Below, in pieces: positions 12,374-40,152 of a stretch of DNA of 64,000 nt. Source of the stretch: Chimonanthus salicifolius (Eukaryota; Streptophyta; Magnoliopsida; Laurales; Calycanthaceae); the NCBI GenBank assembly GCA_013350335.1, contig CM023537.1:14388884-14452883 (forward strand). Direction: 5' to 3'. The stretch's first letter is position 1, and the number at the start of each line of letters is the position of its first letter. The position numbers and the translations under genes are program-made. Below the pieces are notes generated by a model. That model did not search any database. It saw only the letters and a list, made by a program, of their open reading frames with translations, and was not told the DNA's origin.

Positions 12374-14036
12374 ATATAATTAAGGCGCCACATTTACACA
12401 CCCGGATTTTCTACCTCTACACACCCATTTTCAGGTGTGGGTGGCTAATTACCACAATACCCCCGAGTTTCCATTCGTTCAAACGAATAGACGCATACCC
12501 TCTCAATTTTGATTCGTTCGAACGAATCCCCGCATAAATTTAATTCATTCGAATGAATCGAGTGAACAGTAATGCGCGTTACTGTTCACCCATTCATTCG
12601 GATGAACGGATAGAATGAATCGAGTGAACAGTAACGCGCATTACTGTTCACTCAATTCACTCAATTCATTCTAATGAATCACTGATTCATTCGAATGAAT
12701 TGATTTTCTTTAAAATTTTAAAGTTATTTTTTAAGCACTGAATATTTTTAAAATTTCTCAAATTAAATATCCGGACTAATTACGATAATCTGATAAAAAT
12801 ACTTTATGACTTCAAGATCTTTTGACACTCCTAAATATTTAAAACACAATATTTTACAAATAAGGGTATCCCTAAGCTGTGCCGAGAACACATTTAGGAG
12901 TGTCAAAAGATCATAAAGTCTTAAAGTATTTTTATCAGGTTATTGTAATTAGTTTGGATATTCAATTTGAGAAATTTTGAAAATAAACGTGCTTAAAAAA
13001 TAATGTGCATAGTGTATTAAATAATAAAATCTCCTTTAAAACTTTAAAGTTATTTTTTAAGCATTGTGTATTTCCAAAATTTCTTAAATGAATAGCCGGA
13101 CTAATTACGATAATCTGATAAAAATACTTTAAAACTTTAAGATCTTTTGACATTCCTAAATGTGTTTTCGGGGATACCCTTATTTGTAAAATACTGTATT
13201 TTAAATATTTAGGAGTGTCAAAAGACCTTAAAATCTTAAAGTATTTTTATCAGGTTATCGTAATTAGTCTAAATATTCAATTTGAGAAATTTTGAAAATA
13301 CACTGTGCTTAAAAAATAATGTGCATAGTGTATTAAATAATAAAATATCCTTTAAAATTTTAAAGTTATTTTTTAAGCACTGTATATTTCTAAAATTTCT
13401 CAAATTGAATATCCGGACTAATTACGATAACCTGATAAAAATACTTTAAGACTTCAAGATCTTTTGACACTCCTAAATGTGTTTTCGGTACAGCATAAGG
13501 ATACCTTATTTGTAAAATACTGTGTTTTAAATATTTAGGAGTGCCAAAAGACCTTGAAGTCTTAAAGTATTTTTATCAGATTATCGTAATTAATCTGAAT
13601 ATTTAATTTGAGAAATTTTAAAAATATACAGTGTAAAATTTTAAAGAAAATCAATTCATTAGAATGAATGACTGATTCATTGGAATGACTTGATTTTAAG
13701 TTATTTTTTAAGCACCGTGTATTTTTAAAATAATTTAAATTAAATATCCAGACTAATTATAATAATCTGATAAAAATACTTTAAGACTTTAAAGTCTTTT
13801 GACACTCTTAAATATTTAAAACACATATTTTACAAATAAGGGTATCCTTAGGATGTGCTGAAAACACATTTAGGAGTGTCAAAAGACTTTGAAGTTTTAA
13901 AGTATTTTTATCAGATTATCGTAATTACTTTAGATATTCAATTTAAAAAATTTTAGAAATACAATATGCTTAAAAAATAACTTTAAAATTTTAAAAGAGA
14001 TTTTATTATTTAATACATTATGCATATTATTTTTTA
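12374..14036. mobile_element. Non-autonomous MULE-related foldback element, unit 2
   Basis: Same insertion point and structure as the unit 1 element (GGCGCCACATTTACACACCC left end, TTCGAA palindromes at 12475-12700, four foldback modules at 12715-14030, right end fused to GDSL exon 2). One TTCGAACGAATT/AAGTTCATTTCGAC block of unit 1 is missing here. Confidence 0.7.
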
Positions 14037-14040
14037 AGCA

Positions 14041-14808
14041 TCTGCAGCTGCAGGAATCCTCGACATCACTGGCAGAAACTTTGTAAAGCACGCCTTCATT
14101 CTCATGACCATTATATACACTCCATTTCAGCATTGTTGCATGAATGAAGATTTAATATATATATATATATATCCCATGACTGTGATAATCATAGTAGAAT
14201 CATTATCACATCTATCCTGAGCTTTTTTATCCTCTCAATTCTAACATAAATCATTTCCTTCACTATCCCACACTTTAAAATTTTCAGTTTTTTTTAAGAT
14301 CAAGGTCTTCAGGCCTTTTAGAGCACCAGACTGATCTTTGAAGTTTCTGCAAACTTCCTTATCTACACACATTGGATAATAATATTGTGTTGAGAGTGAC
14401 TTGAACTCAAGACCTTTTACATCTCAGACGAGTTCTTGGCCACTAAATCAACCCTAACGAGTTTAGTCTAAAATTTTCTTTTTATCACCACATATTGATA
14501 AAAATATATTTATTTGTAAATAACCCATTTTTATATGAGTTGATATAAACAGCCGTGATTGCATGCAGGTTAGTCGCATACCCTTCAACCAACAGATCAA
14601 GAACTTTGAGACCACTCTGGATCAGATCACTGACCACCTCGATGCAGATGGTGTTGCACAGGTAATCAACAAATGCATCTTCTTCATCGGCATGGGCTGC
14701 AATGACTACCTTAACAATTACTTGTTGCCCAACTACAACACTCACAATCAATATGATTCGACCCAGTATGCCAGCCTCTTGGTTCAAGAGTATACTCGTC
14801 AGCTAACA
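14041..14808 (+). pseudogene. GDSL esterase/lipase fragment, unit 2 (exon 2 end and whole exon 3)
   Basis: Exon 2 remnant 14041-14082 codes SAAAGILDITGRNF (end of block II) before a GTAAAG donor. Intron 2 follows, then exon 3 14569-14808 (80 codons, open, CAG acceptor and GTGAGT donor). Exon 3 has block III as FIGMGCNDYLNNYL, with Cys in place of the usual Ser. Exon 1 with the catalytic serine and everything after exon 3 is missing; no later GDSL exon appears before OPR-B. The family is plant extracellular GDSL lipases, closest in my memory to Arabidopsis At1g71691. Confidence 0.85.
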
Positions 14809-15179
14809 GTGAGTAGGCGTTTTACATGGGTACAATCTTGAGATTCATTCATGACTTTTTACATGTCTAATGAGGTCCAGTATTGCGAAACGAGTTTAGT
14901 GTTGATATTTTGTGGATGCATAAACTATTCTTTATTGAAAGATAATGTTACTTGTTCATATACTTTATATGCATATAGAGCACAAAATAAAGAGCTAAAA
15001 ATTTACGGTGCAACTTATTAAAACTCATTTTTATAGTTTAGAAATTGTGAATTCTAGTCTTATAGACATCAGCCATAGTTGTGTCAATAAAAATAATTTG
15101 TCCATATTGATGGGATAAATAATGATGACGATGAGATTATGAGAATAAAGCTCAATAACATCTTATTTAGAGAATTGAT

Positions 15180-15513
15180 TTTTACACTGAGTAAATTGCT
15201 CATGATACACATAGTAAAATTCCCATTCTACCCTTTTACCTTCATTTACATTCTTTTTCTCTCGTTCGTTCCTTTCATCACCGACAACAGCTCGTCTCGG
15301 GGATTCACCGACTCCGGCGCTATCTTCTTCTTCCATGAGCACATCCTCACTTGATTCCGGCATGGCTGCTGTGTGTGGTGACAGACTGACAGGACTCCCC
15401 TTCCCGAAGAATGAGAGAAAAAGAGAATGCGAATGAACGTGGAAGGGTAGAATGGAAAATTTTGAAAACAAAAAATTCAATGGTGTATCGTGAGTAATTT
15501 GGCTGGTGTAAAC
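15180..15513. mobile_element. MITE between GDSL fragment and OPR-B
   Basis: Inverted ends: left TTTTTACACTGAGTAAATTG then ATGATACAC and CCATTCTACCCTT; right end read on the other strand GTTTACACCAGCCAAATTAC then CGATACACC and CCATTCTACCCTT. The 334-bp body is present in units 2, 3 and 4 and contains no conserved protein. A target duplication is not evident. Missing from unit 1 with the deleted segment. Confidence 0.65.
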
Positions 15514-15986
15514 GTCAACCCCCACGTGGGAGAGCCGGAGAGTACAGAGAGGATGGAAGAACTGGCCTAAGCTCCTTTCCCTAGGTTCAATGAATGTAGA
15601 CTGATGAAATATGGAACTATGACTTGAAAATAACTTGGATATTTTAAAAAAGATGACAACCTTTTGAAAAGAAGTGAGAGTTCAAATATTTATTAAATAT
15701 ATTCTTCTTCAACATCAATATATATATATTTTTAATTTAAATATACAAAATTATAAAATAACTAACAATTTATAATTAAGTCAAACAAAATAGAACTAAA
15801 AAAACTAATTATAGATAAGTCAAACTTTGCAACACAAAAAGAGCTACTCTCCATTATTTTAGAAGAAATTATTTTAAATCTACTATCTTGTTAAATTTTA
15901 ATTTTAAAAATTTATATGATTTTGATATAGATGTTATAAAAATAAATAATAAGCTATGACTCTAACTTCTGATTTGATACTTGATC

Positions 15987-16182
15987 AAAGGGTAAAAATA
16001 TGTAATGGCTGATATATATCGATTGTACAAAAGATAATATCGATTGATATATGAAATATGATATCAGCTAACATTCTTCTTCTTTTTTCCAGTTTTTATA
16101 AAAAAGGCCAAAAAAAAAAAAACAAAATTTCGAAAAAAGAAAGAGAGGAGAGAGTGATATCAATCGATATATTTACACCCCT
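15987..16182. mobile_element. CGATAT-rich MITE upstream of OPR-B (internally shortened)
   Basis: Starts AAAGGGTAAAAAT and ends TTTACACCCCT, inverted relative to one another, with CGATAT motifs inside. Imperfect 9-bp flanks TACTTGATC/GATTTGATC may be the target duplication. The unit 3 and unit 4 copies are about 165 bp longer, so this copy has lost internal sequence. Confidence 0.6.
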
Positions 16183-16614
16183 GATTTGATCATCTATTAT
16201 AATAGATGGTGTAATATCTATTATAATTGCTATAAAAATAGTCTTCATTGTAATTTTTTAAATTTATTTAAACATATTTGTTTTTTAAAAACATGAGTGA
16301 ATAAATTTGAAGGTCCTTATTTTAATTTTAGAAGGTTTATTTACTAATTTAATCATTCATTTTTGTAATTTAATATTATAAAAAGGAAATTATATTGTAA
16401 AATAAATTTAATAAATATATTATTTGTAGATAATATAATTTATAAATTTAAATGTAACTTTTTTATTAAAGAAAAACATATTGCAACAGAGAGTCAGTCA
16501 GCGTTTCGAATCCAAGCACAAATTTTCCAGAGGCAAAAAATCATTGGAGGGTGACCTCAGGGCTGACGACCGTTTGATATTCCAGCAAACACTTATCAAA
16601 GTTATTAAATCCAG
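16183..16614. other. Distal upstream region of OPR-B
   Basis: AT-rich DNA to about 16480, then a segment (GGTGACCTCAGGGCTGACGA, GTTTGATATTCCAGCA) present once here but amplified nine-fold in front of OPR-D. No gene. Confidence 0.5.
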
Positions 16615-16629
16615 TGACGTGATTTGACC
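16615..16629 (+). promoter_or_regulatory. TGACGTGA plus W-box-like TTGACC upstream of OPR-B
   Basis: TGACGTGA (16615-16622) contains the TGACG core recognised by TGA-class bZIP factors; TTGACC (16624-16629) matches the W-box core bound by WRKY factors. Both fit the stress and oxylipin induction known for OPR1-type genes. Assignment is by motif only. Confidence 0.4.
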
Positions 16630-16697
16630 GAAGGAGTGAAAGAGAAACGGCCGACCATTGAATTTCTTCCCCAACACTGCGGAGCTCTGTTGGCTGT

Positions 16698-16704
16698 TAT
16701 ATAG
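16698..16704 (+). promoter_or_regulatory. Candidate TATA box of OPR-B
   Basis: TATATAG lies 75 bp before the start codon, which would give a 5' leader of roughly 45 bp. The same position reads TTAGATTG in unit 3 (four bases lost) and TTGATAG in unit 4. Confidence 0.45.
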
Positions 16705-16778
16705 ATTGAAATAAATAATACCATACCATTTTTATTTCGTCGAAGAAGGCAAACACAGTAGCAGAGAGAAGCTGTGAA

Positions 16779-24270
<7,492 letters not shown>

Positions 24271-24398
24271 ATATTTCCATTGAATATCTGAAATCAGGAA
24301 GAAACTATGCATCCTCTTCACCGTTTGTTATCTGGAATAATATAATGTGTTGCCCATAGCTATGTCTATTAGATTGCTTAATGTCGGAAAGAAGATTA

Positions 24399-24528
24399 CA
24401 GGGCCGGCCCTGGCTTAAGGCCAAATAGGCGGTTGCCTAGAGTCTCTACCATGCACTTTTTCTAAGGCCTAGAGCCCCTACCAGTGCGCTGGGCTTAGGA
24501 CCCCTTAAATTTCAGGGCCGGTCTTGGC
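24399..24528. mobile_element. hAT-like MITE remnant downstream of OPR-B
   Basis: Same element and position as 9291-9420 (CAGGGCCGGCCCTGGCTTAA start), with a few point differences. Confidence 0.45.
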
Positions 24529-25314
24529 TACGGCCATCCAATTTCAAATCAAATAGTGATAGAATGATGGGTTTTATCATGCACTAGATTTCTCTGCAAC
24601 TATGCTTGTGAATTGACGAATTGTTTTGTATGTATTTTTCTTTAAAGTTTCAATTCTAATGCAGGGTTGCCCTTCCAAGTTTTCATTACCATCTTAGAAC
24701 TTAGTTAAAATTGGCTCTATTTTTAGTCATTTTTTTAAAAAAAATAAAAAGTTAATTTAATAGACACAGACAGTGCCTTATTTTCAAAAACATTGATGAT
24801 ATCTATGGTCTTAGCTCACCAACTTTGTGTCCCATGTATAGATTCAAGGGCTATTTGTCATTTTCCAAATATGGAAACGGGGAGCATGGAAAAGATCTTT
24901 ATCTCTTCTTAGAGCAAGCGGACCGTGCATGTGTGGTGTAGCAATGGCTAAATGTGGGGCCCACATTACTTATGGCTAAATGGATAGCTACAGATAGCAA
25001 CCATGTAGCCAGCCATTCTCTCTCCTTCCTCTTTTCAAGGACACAAAATAAAAGATTTCAAGAAATCTACTTCCCATAGGAGGGCATAGGAAAATTTAAT
25101 GAGAAAAAGAAAGAGGTTTTCTTAGTCAGCAAGAAAATACTTTGTTTATTTTTAATAAAAATAAAGATTTCATTGTAAACAATAAAATGTCAAGTTTTTA
25201 AGCCCAGGCGAACTTAAATATAATTTTTTAATAATTTTTTTTTTTTGAAAATTAGACAAACAACCTCCAATTATAGAGGCTGGAGTTAGGTCAGTCAAAC
25301 TCAAGTCCTGACTA
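24529..25314. other. Intergenic DNA downstream of OPR-B, no gene seen
   Basis: Counterpart of 9421-10219, with a deletion of about 20 bp near 24919 relative to unit 1. No conserved frame. Confidence 0.5.
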
Positions 25315-25322
25315 CTTTAAAG

Positions 25323-25542
25323 CAGGGAAACAAATATCCGTATTAATCGATATATATCAGTTTTTAAAAACTATATATATATTGGCTGATACGATATGTA
25401 TAGACTGTATTTGGCCGATATCGGGCGATATCGAATATATATCGTGGATATCATCTGATATCGATTGTTTTAATTAAAAAAAATTAAAAAGGGAGAAATT
25501 TCGAGGCCGATATATTGGCCGGTATCGAATTTTAAATCCTTG
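25323..25542. mobile_element. CGATAT-rich MITE, unit 2
   Basis: Counterpart of 10228-10436, with CTTTAAAG at 25315-25322 and 25543-25550. It contains an extra ATCGGGCGAT stretch, which accounts for its extra length over the unit 1 copy. Confidence 0.65.
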
Positions 25543-25550
25543 CTTTAAAG

Positions 25551-27290
25551 TGACACTTGAGGACTTGAGTTTTAGCCTGGTCATGGACTTTGATGGCCAT
25601 AATGTTTTTAAAGTCGAACCATATTCCTCACTAGTCGAATGGGTAATCTGACCAGATAGAATGGGCCAAGAGCCAGGAAGGACACTGGATTGGGCCTATA
25701 TATCTGCCAGTTGAAGTGGCTCGAATCAAATGTCTAATCTACTTTTTAAAACATTGATATTATATGTAGGAATGCAACTCATACTTGTTGGGTTCGGCCT
25801 TAGTTAATTTGGGCTAGGGCTTGAATTGCAATTGTAGACTCTATGCTCAAATTAGGTCATATGAACAAAAATTATTTGAAGACAAGCTCAGGTCATAAAA
25901 ATAATTAAGGGCCCTTGAGGGCCTTCGAGTCTTCAAGCCCTTATACAATTTAGTCCAGAGATTAATTTTTACTATAGTTCAATGACATCAAGTTAAAGTT
26001 GCTTATTGTTCAAGGTTTTAATAAAATTTAACAATTCGAATGGTAATTATTTTCTAAGACAGAAATCTATCATCAACACTAATTTCACCACATCCATCAC
26101 ATAAACTAGGTCCCAAAATTCTTAAAAGAACTATACTTGCAATTGGTTAATGATATTTATTTAGTAATTAAGTAATTCAACAAACATCCAGAGATATTTT
26201 AGATATTAATGTATTATCTTTTAATAATTTAATTTGAAACAGTTTAAAAATAACATCAATTGATGAAAAAAATGAGAGAAACATAGTTTGAGCATGAAAG
26301 TAAAGAACAAAGACAACCCCTGTGTGCATTTAGTTGAGAGGATAGAAATAGGGAAGAGACAAAGTAGACCACTAAAACATAGAGGGAAGATATAAAGAAA
26401 AACAAGATAAATAGTGGAGTAACAGACCTTATTGTCTTTGATAGATCAAGTTGAGAAGTAGAATTCAAAAAATTGATTCAAATAGATGAAAGTTTAACAT
26501 TTGATGACAATGACGACAACGATGAGTCTATAATAATACAGTGTAAATTTCGATATTATGAGAATATCATATTTATTGGGTAGGATGTGATCATGGAATT
26601 AATGCAATTTTATGGTACAAAATTAGGAATATACAACTGATGATTGGATTCATGATAAAAAAAATCTGACAAAAAAATAATTTTTAAGAGAAAAGTTTTT
26701 ACATGCTGTAAAGAGTTAGTCACATAAAAAGTCTAAATACCTTTCGGTGATAAGAAAATAACCTCTAACCAGAGAAGAAAGCAAAGGTAACCTCACATTC
26801 TCTCCCATCTGCACCTACCTAATTAAATGGGCCACCTTAGCATAAATTTAATGTGGTCAACTCACCTTCTTATGAAACAGGAACAAGTTAGATGTCCCAA
26901 CCTCCTTCAGAGTCCAAACAAAACCTGCATTTGCTCACTGACTTGATCATTAATCTGTGGCTGGACCACCATTCATTCAATGCAATGCACAGCTTAGTGG
27001 GCCTTTTCATCACCAAACATGTGATGCTCAGATCCCTTTCTTAGTTCTTCATTTCATAAGTCACAGCCATATTTAAAATTTCATTGTTTATTATTCTATG
27101 CTACTATCACATTATGTACATATTCAATACTCAAGCTGTACACTAACTCTTTGCTACTCTCTCTCTCTCTCTCTGCGCTTTTCATTTATCAAGAAACAGG
27201 GTAAAAGCAAAGCTTTATTTCTTTCATTTTAAGAATTTTAGGTAATTACTTGAAACATTTTAGAAAAACTTTATTATATAAATATAACTA
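25551..27290. other. Unit 2/unit 3 junction and intergenic DNA
   Basis: Contains the seam at 26145. Content matches 10445-12170 closely; CT microsatellite near 27155-27173. No gene recognised. Confidence 0.5.
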
Positions 27291-27990
27291 TACATGCACA
27301 TATATTTGGCCAACTTAAGGAAAAACTTTATTATATAAATATAACTATACATGCAAACTTAACTCATAAGCTAAAAACGCAACCGCCTGAAGCCCACGAT
27401 TACAGCATAATATATTACTGCAACCCTTTTTCAGTTACAGCATAGACACATAGCAGCATAAACTTCAAAAAATTCTTTCTATTATATATAATTAAGGCGC
27501 CACATTTACACACCCGGATTTTCTACCTCTACACACCCATTTTCAGGTGTGGGTGGCTAATTACCACAATACCCCCGAGTTTCCATTCATTCGAACGAAT
27601 AGACGCATACCCTCTCAATTTTGATTCGTTCGAACGAATCTCCGCATAAATTTAATTCATTCGAATGAATCGAGTGAACAGTAATGCGCGTTACTGTTCA
27701 CCCATTCATTCGGATGAACGGATAGAATGAATCGAGTGAACAGTAATGCGCATTACTGTTCACTCAATTCACTCAATTCATTCTAATGAATCACTGATTC
27801 ATTCGAATGAATTGATTTTCTTTGAAATTTTAAAGTTATTTTTTAAGCACTGGGTATTTTTAAAATTTCTCAAATTAAATATCCGGACTAATTACGATAA
27901 TCTGATAAAAATACTTTATGACTTCAAGATCTTTTGACACTCCTAAATATTTAAAACACAATATTTTACAAATAAAGGTATCCCTAAGCT

Positions 27991-28554
27991 AAGGTTTAAA
28001 TATCGGCCGATACATATCGTATCGGCCGATATATATCGGTTTTTTTAAACCGAGTAATATCGGCCGATACATATCGGTTTTTTTAAACCGAGTAATATCG
28101 GCCGATACGATAAGTATCGGCCGTACATACCGAATATCGGTCGATATGGCCGATATTCGGTCCGAAATATCGGTCACAATATCGGCATTTTAAAAAAAAA
28201 AAAAAAATTTAAAACACCGATACGGTTTTTCGCGGTTTTTACACGGTTTTTCGCGGTTTTCCGCGGTTTTCCACGGTTTACGGTTCTCAGGGGTATTCGC
28301 GGTTTTTCGCGGTTTTCGCGGTTTTTCGCGGTTTTCCACGGTTTTCTGCAGTTCAGGGTTTACGGTTCTCAGAGTGTCCACGGTTTTTTGCGGTTTTGTC
28401 ACGGTTCACCACTATTCATCACGGTTTTTTGCGGTTTTTTCACTGTTCCGATATCGGAGGAGAGAGAAAATGCCGATATCGGTATGAGAGATAAAATTAT
28501 CGGCCGATATATCGTCCGTATCGGATATCGGCCGGGCCGATTTTTTGACCCCTG
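27991..28554. mobile_element. 564-bp CGATAT/CGGCC-rich element nested in the MULE-related element
   Basis: Bounded by the perfect 10-bp duplication TCCCTAAGCT (27981-27990 and 28555-28564); unit 2 has this target once, uninterrupted. Ends AAGGTTTAAATATCGGCCGA and, on the other strand, CAGGGGTCAAAAAATCGGCC are inverted repeats. Both flanks are dense in TATCGGCCGATA palindromes. The 10-bp duplication and structure suggest a Mutator-type MITE. Private to unit 3, so younger than the duplication. Confidence 0.85.
28221..28440. repeat. CGCGGTTTTT short tandem array inside the element
   Basis: About 20 imperfect repeats of (T)CGCGGTTTT/CCACGGTTTT. The antisense frame gives a proline/lysine/asparagine-rich string (ENREKPRKP), an artefact of the repeat and not a protein. 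Confidence 0.75.
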
Positions 28555-29740
28555 TCCCTAAGCTGTGCCGAAAACACATTTAGGAGTGTCAAAAGATCAT
28601 AAAGTCTTAAAGTATTTTTATCATGTTATTGTAATTAGTTTGGATATTCAATTTGAGAAATTTTGAAAATACACGTGCTTAAAAAATAATGTGCATAGTG
28701 TATTAAATAATAAAATTTCCTTTAAAACTTTAAAGTTATTTTTTAAGCATTGTGTATTTCCAAAATTTCTTAAATTGAATATCCGGACTAATTACGATAA
28801 TCTGATAAAAATACTTTAAAACGTTAAGATCTTTTGACATTCCTAAATGTGTTTTCGGGGATACCCTTATTTGTAAAATACTGTATTTTAAATATTTAGG
28901 AGTGTTAAAAGACCTTAAAATCTTAAAGTATTTTTATCAGGTTATCGTAATTAGTCCAAATATTCAATTTGAGAAATTTTGAAAATACACTGTGCTTAAA
29001 AAATAATGTGCATAGTGTATTAAATAATAAAATATCCTTTAAAATTTTAAAGTTATTTTTTAAGCACTGTGTATTTCTAAAATTTCTCAAATTGAATATC
29101 CGGACTAATTACGATAACCTGATAAAAATACTTTAAGACTTTAAGATCTTTTGACACTCCTAAATGTGTTTTCGGTACAGCATAAGGATAACCTTATTTG
29201 TAAAATACTATGTTTTAAATATTTAGGAGTGTGAAAAGACAGTGAAGTCTTAAAGAATTTTTATCAGATTATTGTAATTAGTCTGAATATTTAATTTGAG
29301 AAATTTTAAAAATATACAGTGCTTAAAAAACAACTTTAAAATTTTAAAGAAAATCAATTCATTAGAATGAATGACTGATTCATTGAAATGACTTGATTTT
29401 AAGTTATTTTTTAAACACTGTGTATTTTAAAAAATTTAAATTAAATATCCAGACTAATTACGATAATCTGATAAAAATGTTTTAAGACTTTAAGGTCTTT
29501 TGGCGCTCTTAAATATTTAAAACACATATTTTACAAATAAGGGTATTCCTAGGCTGTGCCGAAAATACATTTAGGAGTGTCAAAAGACTTTGAAATTTTA
29601 AAGTATTTTTATCAGGTTATCATAATTAGTCTGAATATTAAATTTAAGAAATTTCAGAAATACACAGTGATTAAAAAATAACTTTAAAATTTTAAAAGAG
29701 ATTTTATTATTTAATATATTATGTATATTATTTTTTAAGC

Positions 29741-30509
29741 ATCTGCAGCTGCAGCTGCAGGAATCCTCGACATCACTGGCAGAAACTTTGTAAAGCTCGC
29801 CTTCACTCTCATGACCATTATATACACTCCATTTCAGCATTGTTGCATGAATGAAATTTTAAATATATATATCCCATGAATGTGATAATCATAGTAGAAT
29901 CATTATCACATCTATCCTGAGCTTTTTTTCTCCTCTTAATTCTAACATAAATCATTTCCTTCACAATCCCACACTTTAAAATTTTCATTTTTTTTTAAGA
30001 TGAAAGTGTTCAGGCCTTTTAGAGTATCAGACTGATCTTTGGAGTTTCTGTAAACCTCCTTATCTACACACATTAGATAACAATATTGTGTTGGGAGTGA
30101 CTTGAACTCAAGACCTCCTACATCTCAGACGAGTTTTTCTCCGCTAAATCAACCCTAACGAGTTCAGTCTAAAATTTTCTTTTTATCACCACATATTGAT
30201 AAAAATATATTTATTTGTAAATAACCCATTTTTATATAAGTTGATATAAACAGCCGTGATCGCATGCAGGTTAGTCGCATACCCTTCAACCAACAGATCA
30301 AGAACTTTGAGACCACTCTGGATCAGATCATTGACCACCTCGATGCAGATGGTGTTGCACAGGCAATCAACAAATGCATCTTCTTCATCGGCATGGGCAG
30401 CAATGACTACCTCAACAATTACTTGTTGCCCAACTACAACACTCGCAATCAATATGATTCGACCGAGTATGCCAGCCTCTTGGTTCAAGAGTACACTCAT
30501 CAGCTAACA
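29741..30509 (+). pseudogene. GDSL esterase/lipase fragment, unit 3 (exon 2 end and whole exon 3)
   Basis: Exon 2 remnant to 29789, then intron 2 and exon 3 30270-30509 (80 codons, open, intact splice sites). This is the best preserved exon 3: block III reads GMGSNDYLNNYL with the usual Ser, followed by NTRNQYDSTEYASLLVQEY. The CTGCAG unit is repeated once more than in unit 2 at the exon 2 edge. As in unit 2, exon 1 and all exons after 3 are missing, so no catalytic triad can form. Confidence 0.85.
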
Positions 30510-30879
30510 GTGAGTAGGCGTTTTACATGGGTACAATCTTGAGATTCATTCATGACTTTTTACATGTCTAATGAGGTCCAGTATTGCGAAACGAGTTTAG
30601 TGTTGATATTTTGTGGATGCATAAATTATTTTTTATTGAAGATAATGTTACTTGTTCATATACTTTATATGCATATAGAGCACAAAATAAAGAGCTAAAA
30701 ATTTACGGTGCAACTTATTAAAACTAATTTTTATAGTTTAGAAATTGTGAATTCAAGTCTTATAGACATCAGCCATAGTTGTGTCTATAAAAATAATTTG
30801 TCCATATTGATGGGACAAATAATGATGCCGATGAGATTATGAGAATAAAGCTCAAAAACATCTTATTTAGAGAATTGAT

Positions 30880-31212
30880 TTTTACACCTGAGTAAATTGC
30901 TCATGATACACTAAGTAAAATTCCATTCTACCCTTTTACCTTCATTTACATTCTTTTTCTCTCGTTCGTTCTTTCACCACCGACAACAGCTCTTCTCGGG
31001 GATTCACTGACTCCGGTGCTATCTTCTTCTTCCATGAGCACATCCTCACCTGATTCCGGCATGGCTGCTGTGTGTGGTGACAGACTGACAGGACTCCCCT
31101 TCCCGAAGAACGAGAGAAAAAGAGAATGCGAATGATCGTGGAAGGGTAGAATGGCAAATTTCGAAAAAAAAAAATTCAATGGTGTATCGTGAGTAATTTG
31201 GCTGGTGTAAAC
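30880..31212. mobile_element. MITE between GDSL fragment and OPR-C
   Basis: Counterpart of 15180-15513 with the same inverted ends (TTTTTACACCTGAGTAAATT and, reversed, GTTTACACCAGCCAAATTAC). Confidence 0.65.
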
Positions 31213-31669
31213 GTCAACCCCCACGTGGGAGGGCCGGAGAGTACAGAGAGGATGGAAGAACTGGCCTAAGCTCCGTTCCCTAGGTTCAATGAATGTAGAT
31301 TGATGAAGTATGGAACTATGACTTGAGAATAACTTGGATAGTTTAAAAAAGATGACAACATTTTGAAAAGAAGTGAGAGTCAAATATATTTTTCTTCAAC
31401 ACCAATATATATTTTTAATTTAAATATACTAAATTATAAAATAACTAACAATTTATAATTAAGTCAAATAAAATAGAACTAAAAAAACTAATTATAGATA
31501 AGTCGAACTTTGCAATACAAAAAGAGCTACTCTCCATTATTTTAGAAGAAATTATTTTAAATCTACTATCTTGTTAAATTTTAATTTTAAAAATTTATAT
31601 GATTTTGATATAGATGTTATAAAAATAAATAATAAGCTATGACTCTAACTTTTGATTTGATACTTGATC
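31213..31669. other. Intergenic AT-rich DNA, unit 3
   Basis: Matches 15514-15986 apart from a short deletion near 31382. Nothing gene-like. Confidence 0.5.
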
Positions 31670-32034
31670 AAAGGGAAAAATACGTATCGGCTGATATATA
31701 TCGATCGTACAGATTAGATATCACTTGATATGATCGATATATATCTATCAAATATCCGCTGATATCATTAATATTGCCTGATATAAAGAAAAAATTAAAA
31801 AAAATGGGTACTTCATTCTGCAGATATATCAACTGATATTTGGGATAATATCGACTGATATTTGAAATATGATATCAGCTGACATTCTTCTTCTTTTTTC
31901 CATTTTTTATAAAAAAGGCCAAAAAAAAAAAACAAAATTTCAAAAAAAGAAAGAGAGGAGAGAGTGATATCAATCGATATCCGAGGTATCAACCGATATG
32001 ACCGATATCATTAAAATTCAATATTTACACCCGT
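31670..32034. mobile_element. CGATAT-rich MITE upstream of OPR-C (fuller copy)
   Basis: A 365-bp form of the element at 15987, with extra CGATAT blocks (31730-31860) and TTTACACCCGT at its right end. Flanks TACTTGATC and GATTTGATC. Confidence 0.6.
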
Positions 32035-32429
32035 GATTTGATCATCTACTATAATAGATGGTATAATATCTATTATAATTGCTATAAAAATAGTCTTCAT
32101 TGTAATTTTTTAAATTTATTTAAACATATTTGTTTTTTAAAAACATGAGTGAATAAATTTAAAGGTCCTTATTTTAATTTTAGAAGGTTTATTTACTAAT
32201 TTAATCATTCATTTTTGTAATTTAATATTATAAAAAGGAAATTATATTGTAAAACAATTTTAATATATATATTATTTTTAGATAATATAATTTATAAATT
32301 TAAATGTAACTTTTTATTAAATAAAAACATATCGCAACAAAGAGTCAGCGCTTCGATTCCAAACTCAAATTTTCCAAAGGCAAAAAATCAGTGGCGAGTG
32401 ACCTCAGGGCTGACGACCGTTTGATATTC

Positions 32430-32520
32430 TAGCATTTGACCGAAGGAGTGAAGGAGAAACGGCCAGCCATTGAATTTCTTCCCCAAACACTGCGGAGCTC
32501 TGTTGGCTGTTAGATTGAAA
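32430..32520 (+). promoter_or_regulatory. Eroded proximal promoter of OPR-C
   Basis: Relative to OPR-B about 35 bp before TTGACC is deleted, removing TGACGTGA; TTGACC itself remains (32436-32441). Four bases are also missing at the TATATAG position (GCTGTTAGATTG). The start codon context is unchanged. Lower or different expression would be expected but is untested. Confidence 0.45.
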
Positions 32521-32587
32521 TAAATAATACCATACCATTTTTATTTCGTCGAAGAAGGCAAACACAGTAGCAGAGAGAAGCTGTGAA

Positions 32588-40152
<7,565 letters not shown>

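Larger units (their letters stand above)
27496..29740. mobile_element. Non-autonomous MULE-related foldback element, unit 3
   Basis: Same element as 1414-3100 and 12374-14036, here enlarged by a later CGATAT-rich insertion inside its first foldback module. The right end again abuts GDSL exon 2, at ATCTGCAGCTGCAG. Confidence 0.7.

Noticed and set aside
15163..15525. 120-codon antisense open frame in unit 2 with an acidic stretch (145 codons at 30946-31383)
   Set aside because: Coincides with the MITE and its inverted ends; frame and length change between units and it is lost in unit 4.
28190..28402. Antisense Pro/Lys/Asn repeat protein
   Set aside because: Product of the CGCGGTTTT short tandem array inside a MITE-like element.
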